This document shows positions 52,430-64,000 of a stretch of 64,000 nt of DNA, in pieces. How positions within the stretch are numbered: position 1 is the stretch's first letter; each line of letters starts with the position of its first letter. This DNA comes from Chionoecetes opilio. Taxonomy: Eukaryota; Arthropoda; Malacostraca; Decapoda; Majidae. The translations under genes and the position numbers were made by a program. The stretch lies in assembly GCA_016584305.1 (NCBI GenBank), contig JACEEZ010016126.1, forward strand, positions 1,122,501 through 1,186,500, in the 5' to 3' direction. Under the pieces are notes generated by a model. The model searched no databases. It saw only the letters and a program-made list of their open reading frames with translations, and was not told where the DNA came from.

Positions 52430-53988
52430 TTTAGACATTCTTTATTAATATTGAAGCCAGTGTTGTTCATTCTTTGGTAATATTGAAGGCATTGTTGTTC
52501 ATTCTTTGGTAATATTGAAGCCAGTGTTGTTCATTCTTTGGTAATATTGAAGCCATTGTTGTTCATTCTTTGGTAATATTGAAGCCATTGTTGTTCATTC
52601 TTTGGTAATATTGAAGCCATTGTTGTTCATTCTTTAGTAATATTGAAGCCAGTGTTGTTCATTCTTTGGTAATATTGAAGCCAGTGTTGTTCATTCTTTG
52701 GTAATATTGAAGCCAGTGTTGTTCATTCTTTGGTAATATTGAAGCCAGTGTTGTTGATTCATTAGTAATATTGAAGCCATTGCTGTTCATTCTTTGGTAA
52801 TATTGAAGCCAGTGTTGTTCATTCTTTAGTAATATTGAAGCCAGTGTTGTTCATTCTTTAGTAATATTGAAGCCAGTGTTCATTCTTTATTAATATTGAA
52901 ACCATTGTTGTTCATTCTTTGGTAATATTGAAGCCAGTGTTGTTCATTCTTTATTAATATTGAAGCCAGTGTTGTTCATTCATTAGTAATATTGAAGCCA
53001 GTGTTGTTCATTCTTTATTAATATTGAAGCCAGTGTTGTTCATTCATTAGTAATATTGAAGCCATTGTTGTTCATTCTTTAGTAATATTGAAGCCAGTGT
53101 TGTTCATTCTTTATTAATGTTGAAGCCAATGTTGTTCATTCATTAGTAATATTGAAGCCATTGTTGTTCAATCTTTGGTAATATTGAAGCCAGTGTTGTT
53201 CATTCTTTATTAATATTGAAGCCAGTGTTGTTCATTCATTAGTAATATTGAAGCCAGTATTGTTCATTCTTTATTAATATTGAAGCCAGTGTTGTTCATT
53301 CTTTATTAATATTGAAGCCATTGTTGTTCATTCTTTAGTAATATTGAAGCCAGTGTTGTTCATTCTTTATTAATATTGAAGCCAGTGTTGTTCATTCATT
53401 AGTAATATTGAAGCCATTGTTGTTCAATCTTTGGTAATATTGAAGCCAGTGTTCATTCTTTATTAATATTGAAGCCAGTGTTGTTCATTCATTAGTAATA
53501 TTGAAGCCAGTGTTGTTCATTCTTTATTAATATTGAAGCCAGTGTTGTTCATTCTTTACTAATATTGAAGCCATTGTTGTTCATTCTTTAGTAATATTGA
53601 AGCCAGTGTTGTTCATTCTTTATTAATATTGAAGCCATTGTTGTTCATTCTTTAGTAATATTGAAGCCATTGTTGTTCATTCTTTAGTAATATTGAAGCC
53701 ATTGTTGTTCATTCTTTAGTAATATTGAAGCCAGTGTTGTTCATTCTTTATTAATATTGAAGCCAGTGTTGTTCATTCTTTGGTAATATTGAAGCCAGTG
53801 TTGTTCATTCATTAGTAATATTGAAGCCAGTGTTCATTCTTTGGTAATATTGAAGCCAGTGTTGTTCATTCTTTGGTAATATTGAAGCCAGTGTTCATTC
53901 TTTGGTAATATTGAAGCCAGTGTTGTTCATTCTTTGGTAATATTGAAGCCAGTGTTGTTCATTCTTTAGTAATATTGAAGCCATTTAC
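52430..53988. repeat. 32-bp minisatellite (~48 copies)
   Basis: Unit TTGTTCATTCTTTGGTAATA plus TTGAAGCCAGTG, with variants ATTAGT and CCATTG. One solo copy of the same unit occurs at about 46787-46825, 5.6 kb upstream inside intron 1 of the M6PR-like gene. Confidence 0.95.
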
Positions 53989-54397
53989 AGCAGGCCAGAG
54001 TTGCATATATCAGGCACAAGCTGTAGCCTTCCTGCACAGATACATTCTTCAGTGGTGGAAATGAGGCAAGGAAAAGCACAAAGTTCCCGTGATGGAGTGT
54101 AAGTACCCTTTTTTTTTTACATTGGAGCTTATAGCGTATGTAGGCTATTTATTTTTTTCCTTTTGAGGGCTCAGGTGGTTGGTTGGCCCTGCACATTCTG
54201 GAGGGTCGTTGTGTCGGTCGCCCTCGCTCGTTGGTAGTGCAGGCTGGATTTTTATAGTGACACATGTGATTGTTAAGATTATTTCATTGCTTTGGTTTTG
54301 TTATTGTAACTTATAACAGGTTGCCCATCGGGAATCTGGCAACCTTGGGACCCAGTCAGGTCACCACCGCCTAGCCTTCTTTCCTTTGTCTCGCATA

Positions 54398-54611
54398 GTA
54401 ACCCCTTCACGCCCAGATCTTTCCTTTGCTATATAAAAAATTGTCTGTTTTTAGCTATAAAATTACAAAAAGTAACTTAATATACCAAATTAGTTAGTGG
54501 ACAAGGATACTAAACAGGTTATATCTATGAAATATTGCTTATATTCACTTAAAATCGTCTATTGGTAGTCAAATTACAATAGCAATTACGCTCTGGGTCT
54601 CAAGGGGTTAA
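54398..54611 (+). mobile_element. MITE family 2, copy 9
   Basis: ACCCCTTCACGCCCAGATCT to CTCAAGGGGTTAA; left TTAA mutated to GTAA. Confidence 0.8.
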
Positions 54612-54770
54612 TACATATTTGTAAACGTAGTACATTATTTACATACACATTACCACTGTGTGTATATGGACCCAGCACACCGATACAAGGGACACACCTG
54701 CTGCCAAGACAGCCGCCACCCTTTGTGTGTCTTTGCTATGGGGGTTGGTAGAAAGGTTCGCCGATGACTT

Positions 54771-54832
54771 AAGAAAATAAGGAAGCTACAAGAGGCCGCG
54801 AGACCTACACGTGGTAGTTCCTGTCGGTCAAC
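54771..54832 (-). mobile_element. CR1-like LINE 3' tail (reverse)
   Basis: AAGAAAATAAGGAAGCTACA, AGAGGCCGCGAGACCTACAC, GTGGTAGTTCCTGT. Confidence 0.7.
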
Positions 54833-54849
54833 CTTCCCACGGTCTTACT

Positions 54850-55051
54850 GTAGGGGAGAGCGGGGTAGGTTGCATCGAAGGTAGGTTGCATCATTGCCTC
54901 TAACGCGCATTAACTTTTTTTATTATTATTATTCTTGTAGTTGTAGTAGCAGTAGTTTATAGTAGTAGTAGTAGTAGTAGTATTAAGACGATGTACGTGT
55001 GATAACATGCGAGTTAGAGGCAATGATGCAACCTGCCCCACTCTCCCCTAC
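54850..55051. mobile_element. Palindromic MITE family 4, copy 2
   Basis: GTAGGGGAGAGCGGGGTAGG to its inverse, with CTA/TAG trinucleotide loop; opposite orientation to 16335-16539. Confidence 0.8.
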
Positions 55052-55240
55052 CATGACGCCATATAGGTAGGATATTTGGCAACCCTCCTTGACCCCGTAT
55101 ATAAATATGATAAGACGTGTGACCTCTGTGGTGAGGGGGAGGGCAAGTGACTAAAGAGAGAAGCTGAGGTCATGCGTCTACCATATTTATATACGGGGTC
55201 AAGGAGGGTTGCCAAATATCCTACCTCTACGTCATCATGG
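55051..55240. mobile_element. Palindromic element adjoining family 4 MITE
   Basis: Arms TAGGTAGGATATTTGGCAAC, CCTCCTTGACCCCGTATATA and their inverses (55179-55229), outer CCATGACG/CGTCATCATGG. About 60-base arms around a ~70-base loop. Confidence 0.75.
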
Positions 55241-55449
55241 TACATTACTTCATGACCATGATAATAATGTAGATAGATTAACTACTGGTGTGTCGTTTCA
55301 TGCACAGAACTGCACATTTACCATATCAAGTGTTCACATTCGACCCTCGGCTTTTGTGTATTTGACTGTCCCATTTTACAGGTGTTGTGTGTTCACATTC
55401 TCTTTCCAAGCTGTCTTCATATTCCAACTTTTTTAACAGTGTGTATGTA

Positions 55450-55484
<35 letters not shown>

Positions 55485-57133
55485 TGGAAAGATGTATAAT
55501 CTGGTTTTCATGTTATATTTTCCTAGATTTTTTCATGCTGATTTGTATTGTTAGAAAAAAATCCATGACTCAGTCTCCACTACTGCACAATTTTCCAGCC
55601 ACTTGACAACATGAAGAGGCGAGGACTTGTGTGCTCGCCTCTCACTAACATAAAGCAGTATACTCCATTGGGTTATTTATCATCACAGATCAGAGTAGAA
55701 GCATGTAGAGCAGAGCATGAAAGCAATCAAAATATCTGTGATACATTATATAGTGATATATTATATGATGTGATATATTATGTATAATGATCCAAATTAT
55801 TGTTGAGGTTATGTACCGATGGTTGTCTTATCAGAGTGCCATGGAGGCTGGTGCACGGGCCTTGGCTGGGTCCCAGTCCTTCATGGAAGTGCCTCAATAT
55901 ATTAAGGATGTCCTACAGATCAAGATTTGGGCTGATTCAAGATGAAGTATTAGGTTTAGATGTTATTGTAATGTCCTCATCCCAAATTATTTTAGGGTTA
56001 AGAGTTTAATAGTGTTGAAGTTGTATCGTGCGTCGTGCTTGGCCTATGCCTGGCTCAGCGTCCGACAGCGATCACAGTGTTGTGTGTGATGCTGTGCTGA
56101 ACCTTTCTTGTGAAGACCAGCAGCGTGTTTTACATTGTTGTGAAGCCAAGTGCACTTCTTCACGTGTCGTTTCTGTGCCTACACCTGAATCTCTGCTTGT
56201 GATAAAGCACATGCCTGCAGTCTCACCAGCGTCATGCAGTATCCTTCATGTTGTTGGACATGGAATGATGAATCTGACATTATATTTTTATAGGAATCTG
56301 CTGTATGTAATTAGGTTGTGTAGCTCAATTGTATGCAACTATTAACTGTTTTTCACTTTTGTCTATGGTTTGGTGTCGCATAAATTCAAGTGTAATATAA
56401 AATATTAACAAGAATGACAAAAGATTTTTGTTCCAACCTTGTTTTTGATTTGATATGTGTACATGCCGTGGCGGCTCTGTGTGGCCGTGGCCGAGGGGCA
56501 CCGGGGCACTACAACGTCTCCAGACTTTCATGCAATATATACAGTGTAGCCCCTGTAACCCGGTCCCCTCATGTGGGAGTGTATCACACAGCTGCAGTGT
56601 TGCGGGGCGCTGGGTTGCCGCGTACACGTGCAGCACACGTCCTGGAGGCAGTGCTGGCGGGGGGGCAGTGTTGTGGCTCACCGAGGTGGCTGGTCGTGCT
56701 GTGCCGTCTTGGCCGCCAGTGAGGCAAGTAACACTTTCCCGTCACCCTGTTTAGGGCTTACTGTGTTACGTCTGCTGTTTCAATAGCATTTAAATGTGAT
56801 AAAGTGTTGATGATGTGACGTCATGCGTTTTGTAGTGACTAAATGTTGTATTCATTGTTTTTTCCAGAAAGATAAAACTTAAATGTGAAGAAGAAGTGGA
56901 AGGCACCACTCTGGTGTCACTGCTTCTTCAAGCAACAACTTCTGGGACAAGGAGTGACCTTCAACAACTGAACTTTTCACACAAGTCCTTCCTGAAAAAC
57001 ACTGCTGCTAAGACAAGATGCTAAGATGCTGCTCCTCACCTGAAATACAAATATCTCGGCCAGCAACAGGCAACAATAAGAGACATATTTTTTGCTTCAA
57101 TTCAGAATGCTGCTAAAGGAAAAAAGAATCCTG
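55241..57133. other. Non-coding stretch downstream of the M6PR-like gene
   Basis: GT microsatellite at 55455-55483. A GC-richer patch at 56455-56730 has no coherent reading frame or homology that I recognise. 56870-57130 might be UTR-like. No gene supported. Confidence 0.45.
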
Positions 57134-58028
57134 CCAATTAGAGAGAACTGAAACTCGAGAAATGCCAGTGGTCGCTGGCAGTTTTAAACCAAAGGTTGGT
57201 CTACTTGTGTTTTTCCCTCCGAGCCTAATATTTTTCAAAAATAAATTTTCGCGATAAATATGATGCACCGCATCTGAATACTAAAAAAGAACGTTCTTCT
57301 TTTGTTCTAGTAAGTGTATGCATGACATGCATACGATTGAACGTTCTATAATAGCAATTTAATCCCAAATTATCGCCTTGAGTAGCAAAGCTATATTTTT
57401 TTTAACATGTATATTGTGGCATGAAAAATTTTGGGGGCGATGTTCACACTGTTTTCTAAGACAGTACTGCTGCGTCTGGCAAACGCTTGTCAAAATACAA
57501 TAAGCAATGCCTTGGAAAACGAAGAATAAAGAAGCCGAAATCGGCTTGTTGCTGCGACAAGTAGGTTATAATTGTGGAGGCGACAAAGCCGCGGCGGGGG
57601 AAATGGTGGGCGGTGAGATGGGGGCGGAAAGATTGAATCAAAACATTGTACTTCACGCGTCGACTCATTGACTTCCAGGCTTTCTATCTGATTGATACAC
57701 AATAATAACAGGAACATATGACTGCCTAGGTATAGTAACTTCTAAACATACGGTTTTTGACTGTATAATATCATAGAGTAACATTTACCTCGCCTCCTCA
57801 ACTATAAAACCCACTTGGTTATTTGGTTATATACAATGTTTTACAGAATCAGGCTTCTATACAATATACATATAGAAGAAAATCTTTCTTAAAATTTATA
57901 CTTTTTTGTTTTAAATGCAGTGGAATAAGCCCATATTTTTTTCAAGTTGGGCCAACTTTTCACCAAAATTTTGAGTTAAAACTGCCCGCGACCCCTGGCA
58001 TTTCGGAGTTGCAGTTCTCTCTAATTGG
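57134..58028. mobile_element. ~895-bp element with ~55-bp TIRs
   Basis: Left CCAATTAGAGAGAACTGAAA, AAATGCCAGTGGTCGCTGGC, AGTTTTAA; right (inverted) CCAATTAGAGAGAACTGCAA, AAATGCCAGGGGTCGCGGGC, AGTTTTAA. No transposase frame inside; superfamily unknown. Confidence 0.75.
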
Positions 58029-58079
58029 TTAATGTTACAGTATCTTTAATTTTTTTACCAATTACCATACCTTTAGTTT

Positions 58080-58216
58080 ATATATATATATATATAATAT
58101 ATATATATATTATTTAATATATATATATATATATATATTAAAATTATATATATATATATATATATTATATATATTAATATATTAATATATATATAATATA
58201 TTAAAATATATATATA
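58080..58216. repeat. AT microsatellite
   Basis: Interrupted (TA)n abutting the foldback element. Confidence 0.9.
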
Positions 58217-59572
58217 CAGGGCCACATAACCGGTGTTCTTCACAAGTGTTGGGGTTTAATGAGCAAAGTTTGGCCAAACTATCGGCACCATCAGGCTAAA
58301 CACATTATTACAATTATTAAAAACTAATACTGTAAAAAATATCTAAAAAATGAGTTGTAATATGAGAATAAAATTATAATCTAAATCTTGAGGAAAATGA
58401 AATTTTATTCTCAAATAACTCGTTTTTTAGAATTTTTTATATTAGATTTTGACTCATTATCTTTTGGAAAATATAATTTTATTCTCAAATAACTAATTTT
58501 CTAGAATTTTTATATTAGATTTTGACTCATTATCTCGAGGAATATATATATTTATTCTCATAACTCGTTTAAAAAAAAATTTATAATAGATTTTGACTCA
58601 TTATCTGTACCGTAGATAACAGTGAAGTCGCCAGTTCTACGTTTCTTTGTTATTTACAGACGTGTGGTGGCGTTAATAGTTACATTTGTACATCCATGGT
58701 TTCAGGAAATTTAGAAGGGGCTATCTGGAAAGTCTGTGTCATTTTGTGTCTTCATCTGTGTCATATTAGGGCTATAAATGAACAAATTACAAAAATAAAA
58801 CAGAGTGACGACCTCACTATACCTACTACAGTAAAGTCGCCAGCTAGTATTTTAACCCACAGTTGAGTCGCCACTCTGGGGAATTCAGGGAAATTAGAGG
58901 TAAAGTATAACAAGTCTCTATATATATTACCTGCGGAAGATGCTTGGATATATAAAAATTCCTCTGCCAACGTGAAAATAAATTCTATTAAAGTTTGAAA
59001 GATCTGGCAAGTCTGCGTCCTGTCGCCCGAAAAGCTATTGTTTACTGTCTGTCATCGCGCGAAGAAAAACGTGAGAAGCAAAATGCTCAACAGTTATATT
59101 TGCAGATACAAAGCATAAAACAACGCTGAAACAGGGTAGATTATACAGTCATGATATAAACTACTGTGTAACATCTTCAGTGGCACATAAAAATCAGTAG
59201 TGATGCTATAATTCGTAATATTTGGCGCCTGGCGACTTCACTGCAGGTGGCGGCTTCACTGTTATCTACGGTAGGAAAATATAATTATATTCTGAAATAG
59301 CTCGTTTTTTAGAATTTTTATATTAGATTTTGACTCATTATCTTTAGGTAGGAAAATAAAAACATTTTCTCATAAAATATCTCATAAAATTATATTTTCC
59401 TCAAGATTTTTTATTATAATTTTATTCTCATATTACAACTCGTTTTTTTAGAATTTTTATATTAGTTTTTAATAATTGTAATAATGTGTTTAGCCTGATG
59501 GTGCCAATAGTTTGCCCAAACGCTGCTCATTAAACCCAACACTTGTGCAGAACACTGGCTATGTGGCCCAGA
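58217..59572. mobile_element. Large foldback element, ~130-bp or longer TIRs
   Basis: Left CAGGGCCACATAACCGGTGT, CACCATCAGGCTAAACACAT, TTATTACAATTATTAAAAAC; right is the inverse (59430-59572). Internal AT-rich repeats of TTTGACTCATTATCT. A family 3 MITE (58608-59273) is nested inside. Confidence 0.8.
58608..59273. mobile_element. Palindromic MITE family 3, long copy 3
   Basis: TACCGTAGATAACAGTGAAG at the left and its inverse at the right, with CGCCAG next to each. At 666 bases it is longer than the two other copies (227 and 261) and includes extra internal AGTCGCCA motifs (about 58835-58875). Confidence 0.7.
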
Positions 59573-59579
59573 AAACCAT

Positions 59580-59707
59580 CCGCAAAGCCGCCCTCCGGGC
59601 GGACTTTTTGGCTAGCTCCTCCAGGCTAGCTAACTAGCTTTGGCTAGCTGGCCAATAGCCCTCCGCAGGAGCTAGCCAAAAAGTCCGCCCAGAGGGCGGC
59701 TTTGCGG
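59580..59707. repeat. 128-bp GC-rich hairpin
   Basis: Arms CCGCAAAGCCGCCCTCCGGG, CGGACTTTTTGGCTAGCTCC and the inverse (59665-59707), one mismatch seen, ~40-base loop with further GCTAGCT pairs. Immediately after the foldback element. Confidence 0.85.
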
Positions 59708-59867
59708 CTAGTCTAAAATAATACCCAGCACGTGACGTCAGTGCCCGAGGCGTTGGAGTCACTGGCGGACGAACCGACCACCGACCGCACCGCGCTGCCA
59801 AGCAAGTCAGGACTCGTAATGACTTGGCCTTGAAAACATATCCGGGTTCACTCCCGGCAAACATACA

Positions 59868-60178
<311 letters not shown>

Positions 60179-60285
60179 ATATATCTACAAAATCACAAGT
60201 TACAACCATAATGCGTAAACCTCAGACATCCCACAATAGCGTATAACTAGTGTAGCTAACATGACGTAACATTGGCGGAGGACAG

Positions 60286-60362
<77 letters not shown>

Positions 60363-60374
60363 TGTATATGTAAG

Positions 60375-60462
<88 letters not shown>
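60286..60462. repeat. CT then AT microsatellites
   Basis: (CT)n 60286-60360 and (AT)n 60377-60462. Confidence 0.97.
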
Positions 60463-60466
<4 letters not shown>

Positions 60467-60495
60467 AAAAGCACATTTCGTTAAACACCATTTAA

Positions 60496-61269
60496 GGCCT
60501 CTTCCATTTGTGCCCAAGTTGCATGAACCAGTTCTTTCAGTTCAGGGAGGGTTGGGTTCGTTCAGGGTTGGGTTCGCGTGTCACAAATGGAACGCAAAAA
60601 CCCCGTTTTTTTGTTTACAAACAAACCAAGATGGCAAGGCAAGAGGAAGGAGAGCTTATTCCTGCCGTGTCTGGGGCTATTCTCGCAATGATGGACGATT
60701 CTAGTGATGAAGAGGAAGATATTATGTACCGGTACCATCCACTGCTGGCATCTTTGGCAGATATGATGAGGTATTGTGTGAGGTATGAGGTAAAATGGAA
60801 CCAAATTAAGCATGGCGATAGTTTACATCATATCACCCAGTCTGTGACTGTGAATGGTTGGCTTTGATAAGCGGCGGCCTTCTTCTTCTTCTTCTTGTGA
60901 CCGACATATAAAGTGGCGGCCTTCTTCTTCTTCTTCTTGTGACCGACATATAAAGCGGCGGCCTTCTTCTTCTTCTTCTTGTGACCGTTGTTGTTATTGC
61001 TTCATAGGTCCTCTTCCACTTCGTCTCCTTCGTTAACAAAACTTGTTAACTCTTCCCCTGTTTATTTAACTTTCTGCCTTGCCATTCTCTGTTATGAACT
61101 GGATGAACTGAAAATTCTACCCACCAATGAATGTGGGTAGAAAAAGTTCACGGGTTATGCTGAGTCACTACGCGGGTCGCCTCGGACCTAGGTTTTCGTG
61201 CGCAAATGGAACGCCTGAATTCTTGGGTTCCGTGAACTGGTTCATGAAATGTCGCAAATGGAAGAGGCC
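60496..61269 (+). mobile_element. Internally deleted DNA transposon, possible transposase N-terminus
   Basis: Ends GGCCTCTTCCATTTGTGCCC and inverted GGCCTCTTCCATTTGCGACA, TIRs continuing CATGAACCAGTTC. TTTAA lies on both sides (60491-60495, 61270-61274). CAAATGGAA occurs repeatedly near the ends. A frame from ATG 60631 gives MARQEEGELIPAVSGAILAM, MDDSSDEEEDIMYRYHPLLA and ends at 60867 (79 residues). Three copies of a GCGGCGGCCTTCTTCTTC unit follow (about 60870-60985). An acidic N-terminus like this is seen in PIF/Harbinger-type proteins, but the assignment is a guess. Confidence 0.65.
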
Positions 61270-61274
61270 TTTAA

Positions 61275-62328
61275 ACCAATAGCTTCGTCCATACACACAC
61301 ACACACATAGAGGGACATAAAAAAATACAGCTTCCCGTATAGAAGCATAGAAGCCTGGAATAACCTTGATGCAGAAGTGATTAATGTAAGAAATATTCGG
61401 GACTTCTAAGGCAAGCTGGATAATAGTAGATTTGGAGACGGGACAGTAGGAGCATAACTTTTCCTGTAATATGTTACAACTTTGAACTTTATAGGTAAAC
61501 ACGTTCTCTCCCCCCCCCCCCCCCCCCCCCTGAGTCCCTTCTTCCCTCCTTCATCATACGGCAATCTTTACTACAAAGGGATTCTTGATTTCGTCACCCT
61601 CTGTAGTGAAGATTGCTCTGTCCAGTGGTCACGCCGCTGTTAAGTAGTGAAGATACTGTGATTGGTAGTGATGATACGAGGAATGCACCAAACAGCTGCC
61701 CCGTAGAATAGAGGGGGAGGCAGGGGGCGTGGCTTCCTTACTGCATTTTGACCATAATAAACAAAATAGAAATTATAGAAGGGAGTTCCCCGCTCTTTTC
61801 TGTCCCGTCTTTACGCCGCAAGGGAATCTGGCAAGCGGTTCCTAGCTACCTACCACATACCATCTCCCAGGCTACAACACAGTACCACAACACTTTCTCG
61901 CCTGTAAAGAGTGGGTGTGTGTGTTGACTACGCATTTACCTGCGCTTGCTCAATACGAGGAAGCAATTAAGTGTCTGTTGCCATACATACTTGTGGTGCA
62001 GCAGTGAAGGTATGGTGCTTTAACTTTTATTGAAGTGGTAGGCTTTTTACATAATAGTCTTGTACATATGGTTATTGTTGTGGGTGTTTGTTGTGTTGAG
62101 AGAGAGAGAGAGAGAGAGAGGGGGAGGAGGGAGGGAGAGAGAGAGCTACAGGTGTCGGAAATGTTTGATTTATATGCGTACCTAAATATCTCAGTGAATA
62201 CAATTAGGTAGGAATTTAGGTAGAAAATTAGGTAGGTAGGTAGTTAGCAGGTAGTTAGAATTTAGGTAGCAAAGAACATGAGTGATTATTAAAACCACCT
62301 ATATAATCTTGCTGCGACGTAGAACTAT
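61275..62328. other. Non-coding stretch with C homopolymer; possible promoter-like patch
   Basis: C run 61510-61530; imperfect inverted repeat GCAATCTTTACTACAAAGGG / CTGTAGTGAAGATTGC (61561-61615). A GC-richer patch at 61680-62010 ending GTGAAG|gtatgg could be a 5' exon of a gene beyond the window, without coding evidence. GA microsatellite at 62098-62145. Confidence 0.4.
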
Positions 62329-62570
62329 TGCTCGTATTCGTAGTCACATGCCATGATTGATCGTGGTAATTGCTATGATTTTGTTCCATTTCTACTCAGT
62401 CAAAATTATTCACTTGATCTTGTAGCTGCCATGGAAAGTACTAGAGCAATCATACAGTACTCCTATTGCAATCACAACAGAGCTGGCATGACATATTGAT
62501 TTAATTAGAACAAGACAAAAAGTGAACAATTACCACGAGCAATCATGGTATGTGACTACGAATACGAGCA
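62329..62570 (+). mobile_element. MITE family 5, copy 2
   Basis: Same 242-base element as 4775-5016, same orientation, few differences. TIRs TGCTCGTATTCGTAGTCACA and inverse. Confidence 0.85.
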
Positions 62571-62842
62571 TAAATGTCTTTAATTTCGTTACGTCTTCAA
62601 TCTTTAATATAATAATAATAATAATAACAACAACATAATTATACAGACATGAGGGAATGAACTTAAGTACTAAAGCAAATATAATATAATATCAAATGTT
62701 TCATTGTTAAAGGAGAAATAGAACGATCATGATTAAGATAGTGAAAGTAAAACTAATGTCAACTATTACGTCATCTTTCCACCAGACGCTGACCAGACCT
62801 AACGTAATAAAAAAAAAATTCCTGATAACACTTGAACAGACA

Positions 62843-63054
62843 TTAACCCCTTGAGGCCCAAAACGTAATTTCCATTGTAATTTGACTACCATTATACGAT
62901 TTTTAGTGAATATAAGCAATATTTTATAGATATGACCTGTTTGACATCCTTGTCCAGTTAATTTGGTATATGTAGTTACTTTTCGTAATTTTATGGCTAA
63001 CAACAGACACTTTTATTATAGCAAAGGAAAGATCCGGGCGTGAAGGGGTGAAGT
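62843..63054 (-). mobile_element. MITE family 2, copy 10 (reverse)
   Basis: TTAACCCCTTGAGGCCCAAA to CGGGCGTGAAGGGGTGAA. Confidence 0.8.
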
Positions 63055-63135
63055 TATGGAGACAATAAATAGTGTTGTAGGAAGATAATTATATGTGTTA
63101 TGTAATGCAGGAACCTTACCTATATGACGTTAAAT

Positions 63136-63168
<33 letters not shown>

Positions 63169-63341
63169 TAGGTAGTGGCTCATATTCTTTGTTATTATGC
63201 ATCTCATACATTTCAGAGCAAGACAAAAACAACAGGCTGTCATTGGGTATTATAGTTATGCAGGACAAACCATCCATACAAGATAGCAGTGACAGTCAAG
63301 GCCAGAGTTCCAGATGCATGACTAATATCTCTCTCTCTCTC

Positions 63342-63414
<73 letters not shown>

Positions 63415-63469
63415 TTTCTCTATCCCTTTCTCTTTCTCTTTTTTTTCTCTCTCTCCTTGAAATAAGATA

Positions 63470-63547
<78 letters not shown>

Positions 63548-63589
63548 GGAGGGGAAATTCCAGAAAATCTAGGGAAAATTCAACTTTTT

Positions 63590-63620
<31 letters not shown>

Positions 63621-63869
63621 ACTATAAAAGAAAAAAAAAAGCTAATAATGAGAAGAAGAAAAAAAAAAAAATACCATAATCTCCAGTGTGGTGCCAGGGT
63701 TTTTCCCCTTAATTTTCTTTATTATTACTCTCTTGATTGAAGCAATTACATATATGAATTTGAAGTAATAATTGTTAATCTCCACTGACGGATATATCTT
63801 CTCGTTACAACTAATAACGGCGAGTGATTTTATTTAGAAGAAAAAATGCTGCCACCAGTTCAAGCAGAT

Positions 63870-63960
<91 letters not shown>

Positions 63961-63966
63961 GCGAGC

Positions 63967-63998
<32 letters not shown>

Positions 63999-64000
63999 AG
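63055..64000. repeat. Microsatellite-rich window end
   Basis: CT (63136-63162, 63330-63404), T/CT (63405-63460), CA (63470-63545), T and A homopolymers (63580-63672) and GA (63871-64000, with GAGC interruption). 63680-63870 is unrecognised unique sequence. No gene. Confidence 0.9.

Noticed and set aside
55048..55245. 65-residue minus-strand reading frame
   Set aside because: Lies entirely in a palindromic element; the frame exists because both arms are inverted copies.
56028..56754. Several overlapping frames of 70-118 residues in a GC-richer patch
   Set aside because: Overlap in conflicting frames, no domain or splice logic; possibly UTR of the upstream gene.
61680..62010. First exon and promoter of a further gene to the right
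   Set aside because: Only a GC-richer patch and a possible donor (GTGAAG|gtatgg); no start codon context or coding signal.

Overview
The window looks like arthropod nuclear DNA, most likely from a decapod crustacean. The coding exons are GC-rich and short. They sit in introns packed with dinucleotide microsatellites, long minisatellites, palindromic MITEs and 5'-truncated LINE tails. The assignment rests on gene structure and repeat style; no species marker was seen. There are no rRNA, tRNA, CRISPR or prokaryotic features. Four protein-coding genes can be reconstructed by matching exon phases, plus one decayed Tc1-type transposase.

Layout: (1) 1-3,055 holds intronic or intergenic sequence and a decayed Tc1/mariner element (1,531-2,943) with TIRs and TA target duplications. 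(2) 3,340-25,985 (+) is the 3' part of a DOCK-C family (DOCK6/7/8-like) Rho-family GEF gene. Fourteen visible exons cover the pre-DHR-2 region, most of DHR-2 and a probable alternative C-terminus. One intron holds a ~7.5 kb pyrimidine-rich VNTR of ~45/47-bp units. One expected DHR-2 exon cannot be found. (3) 32,874-36,834 (-) is a complete six-exon ASB1-like ankyrin/SOCS-box gene (330 aa). (4) 39,696-51,505 (+) is a complete six-exon gene for a cation-dependent mannose-6-phosphate receptor-like protein (274 aa). (5) 42,810-45,567 (-), inside intron 1 of that receptor gene, is a two-exon PPP1R16A/B (MYPT3/TIMAP)-like PP1 regulatory subunit gene (631 aa) ending in a CaaX box. (6) 51,506-64,000 has no convincing gene; it is minisatellite, palindromic elements and microsatellites.

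The gene products are unrelated by pathway: a Rac/Cdc42 GEF, a predicted Cullin-5 E3 adaptor, a Golgi/endosome sorting receptor and a membrane-anchored PP1 targeting subunit. The ASB1-like and receptor genes are divergently arranged, their start codons 2.9 kb apart. The ASB1-like and DOCK genes are convergent. The phosphatase subunit gene is nested antisense in the receptor gene.

The most notable observations are these. The receptor keeps its cytosolic sorting tail but appears to lack the mannose-6-phosphate-binding residues. Tandem duplications repeatedly include or abut splice sites of the DOCK gene. LINE 3' tails sit immediately upstream of three DOCK acceptors. A family of ten TTAA-flanked MITEs is spread over the window, and several hairpin-forming elements are nested in one another.
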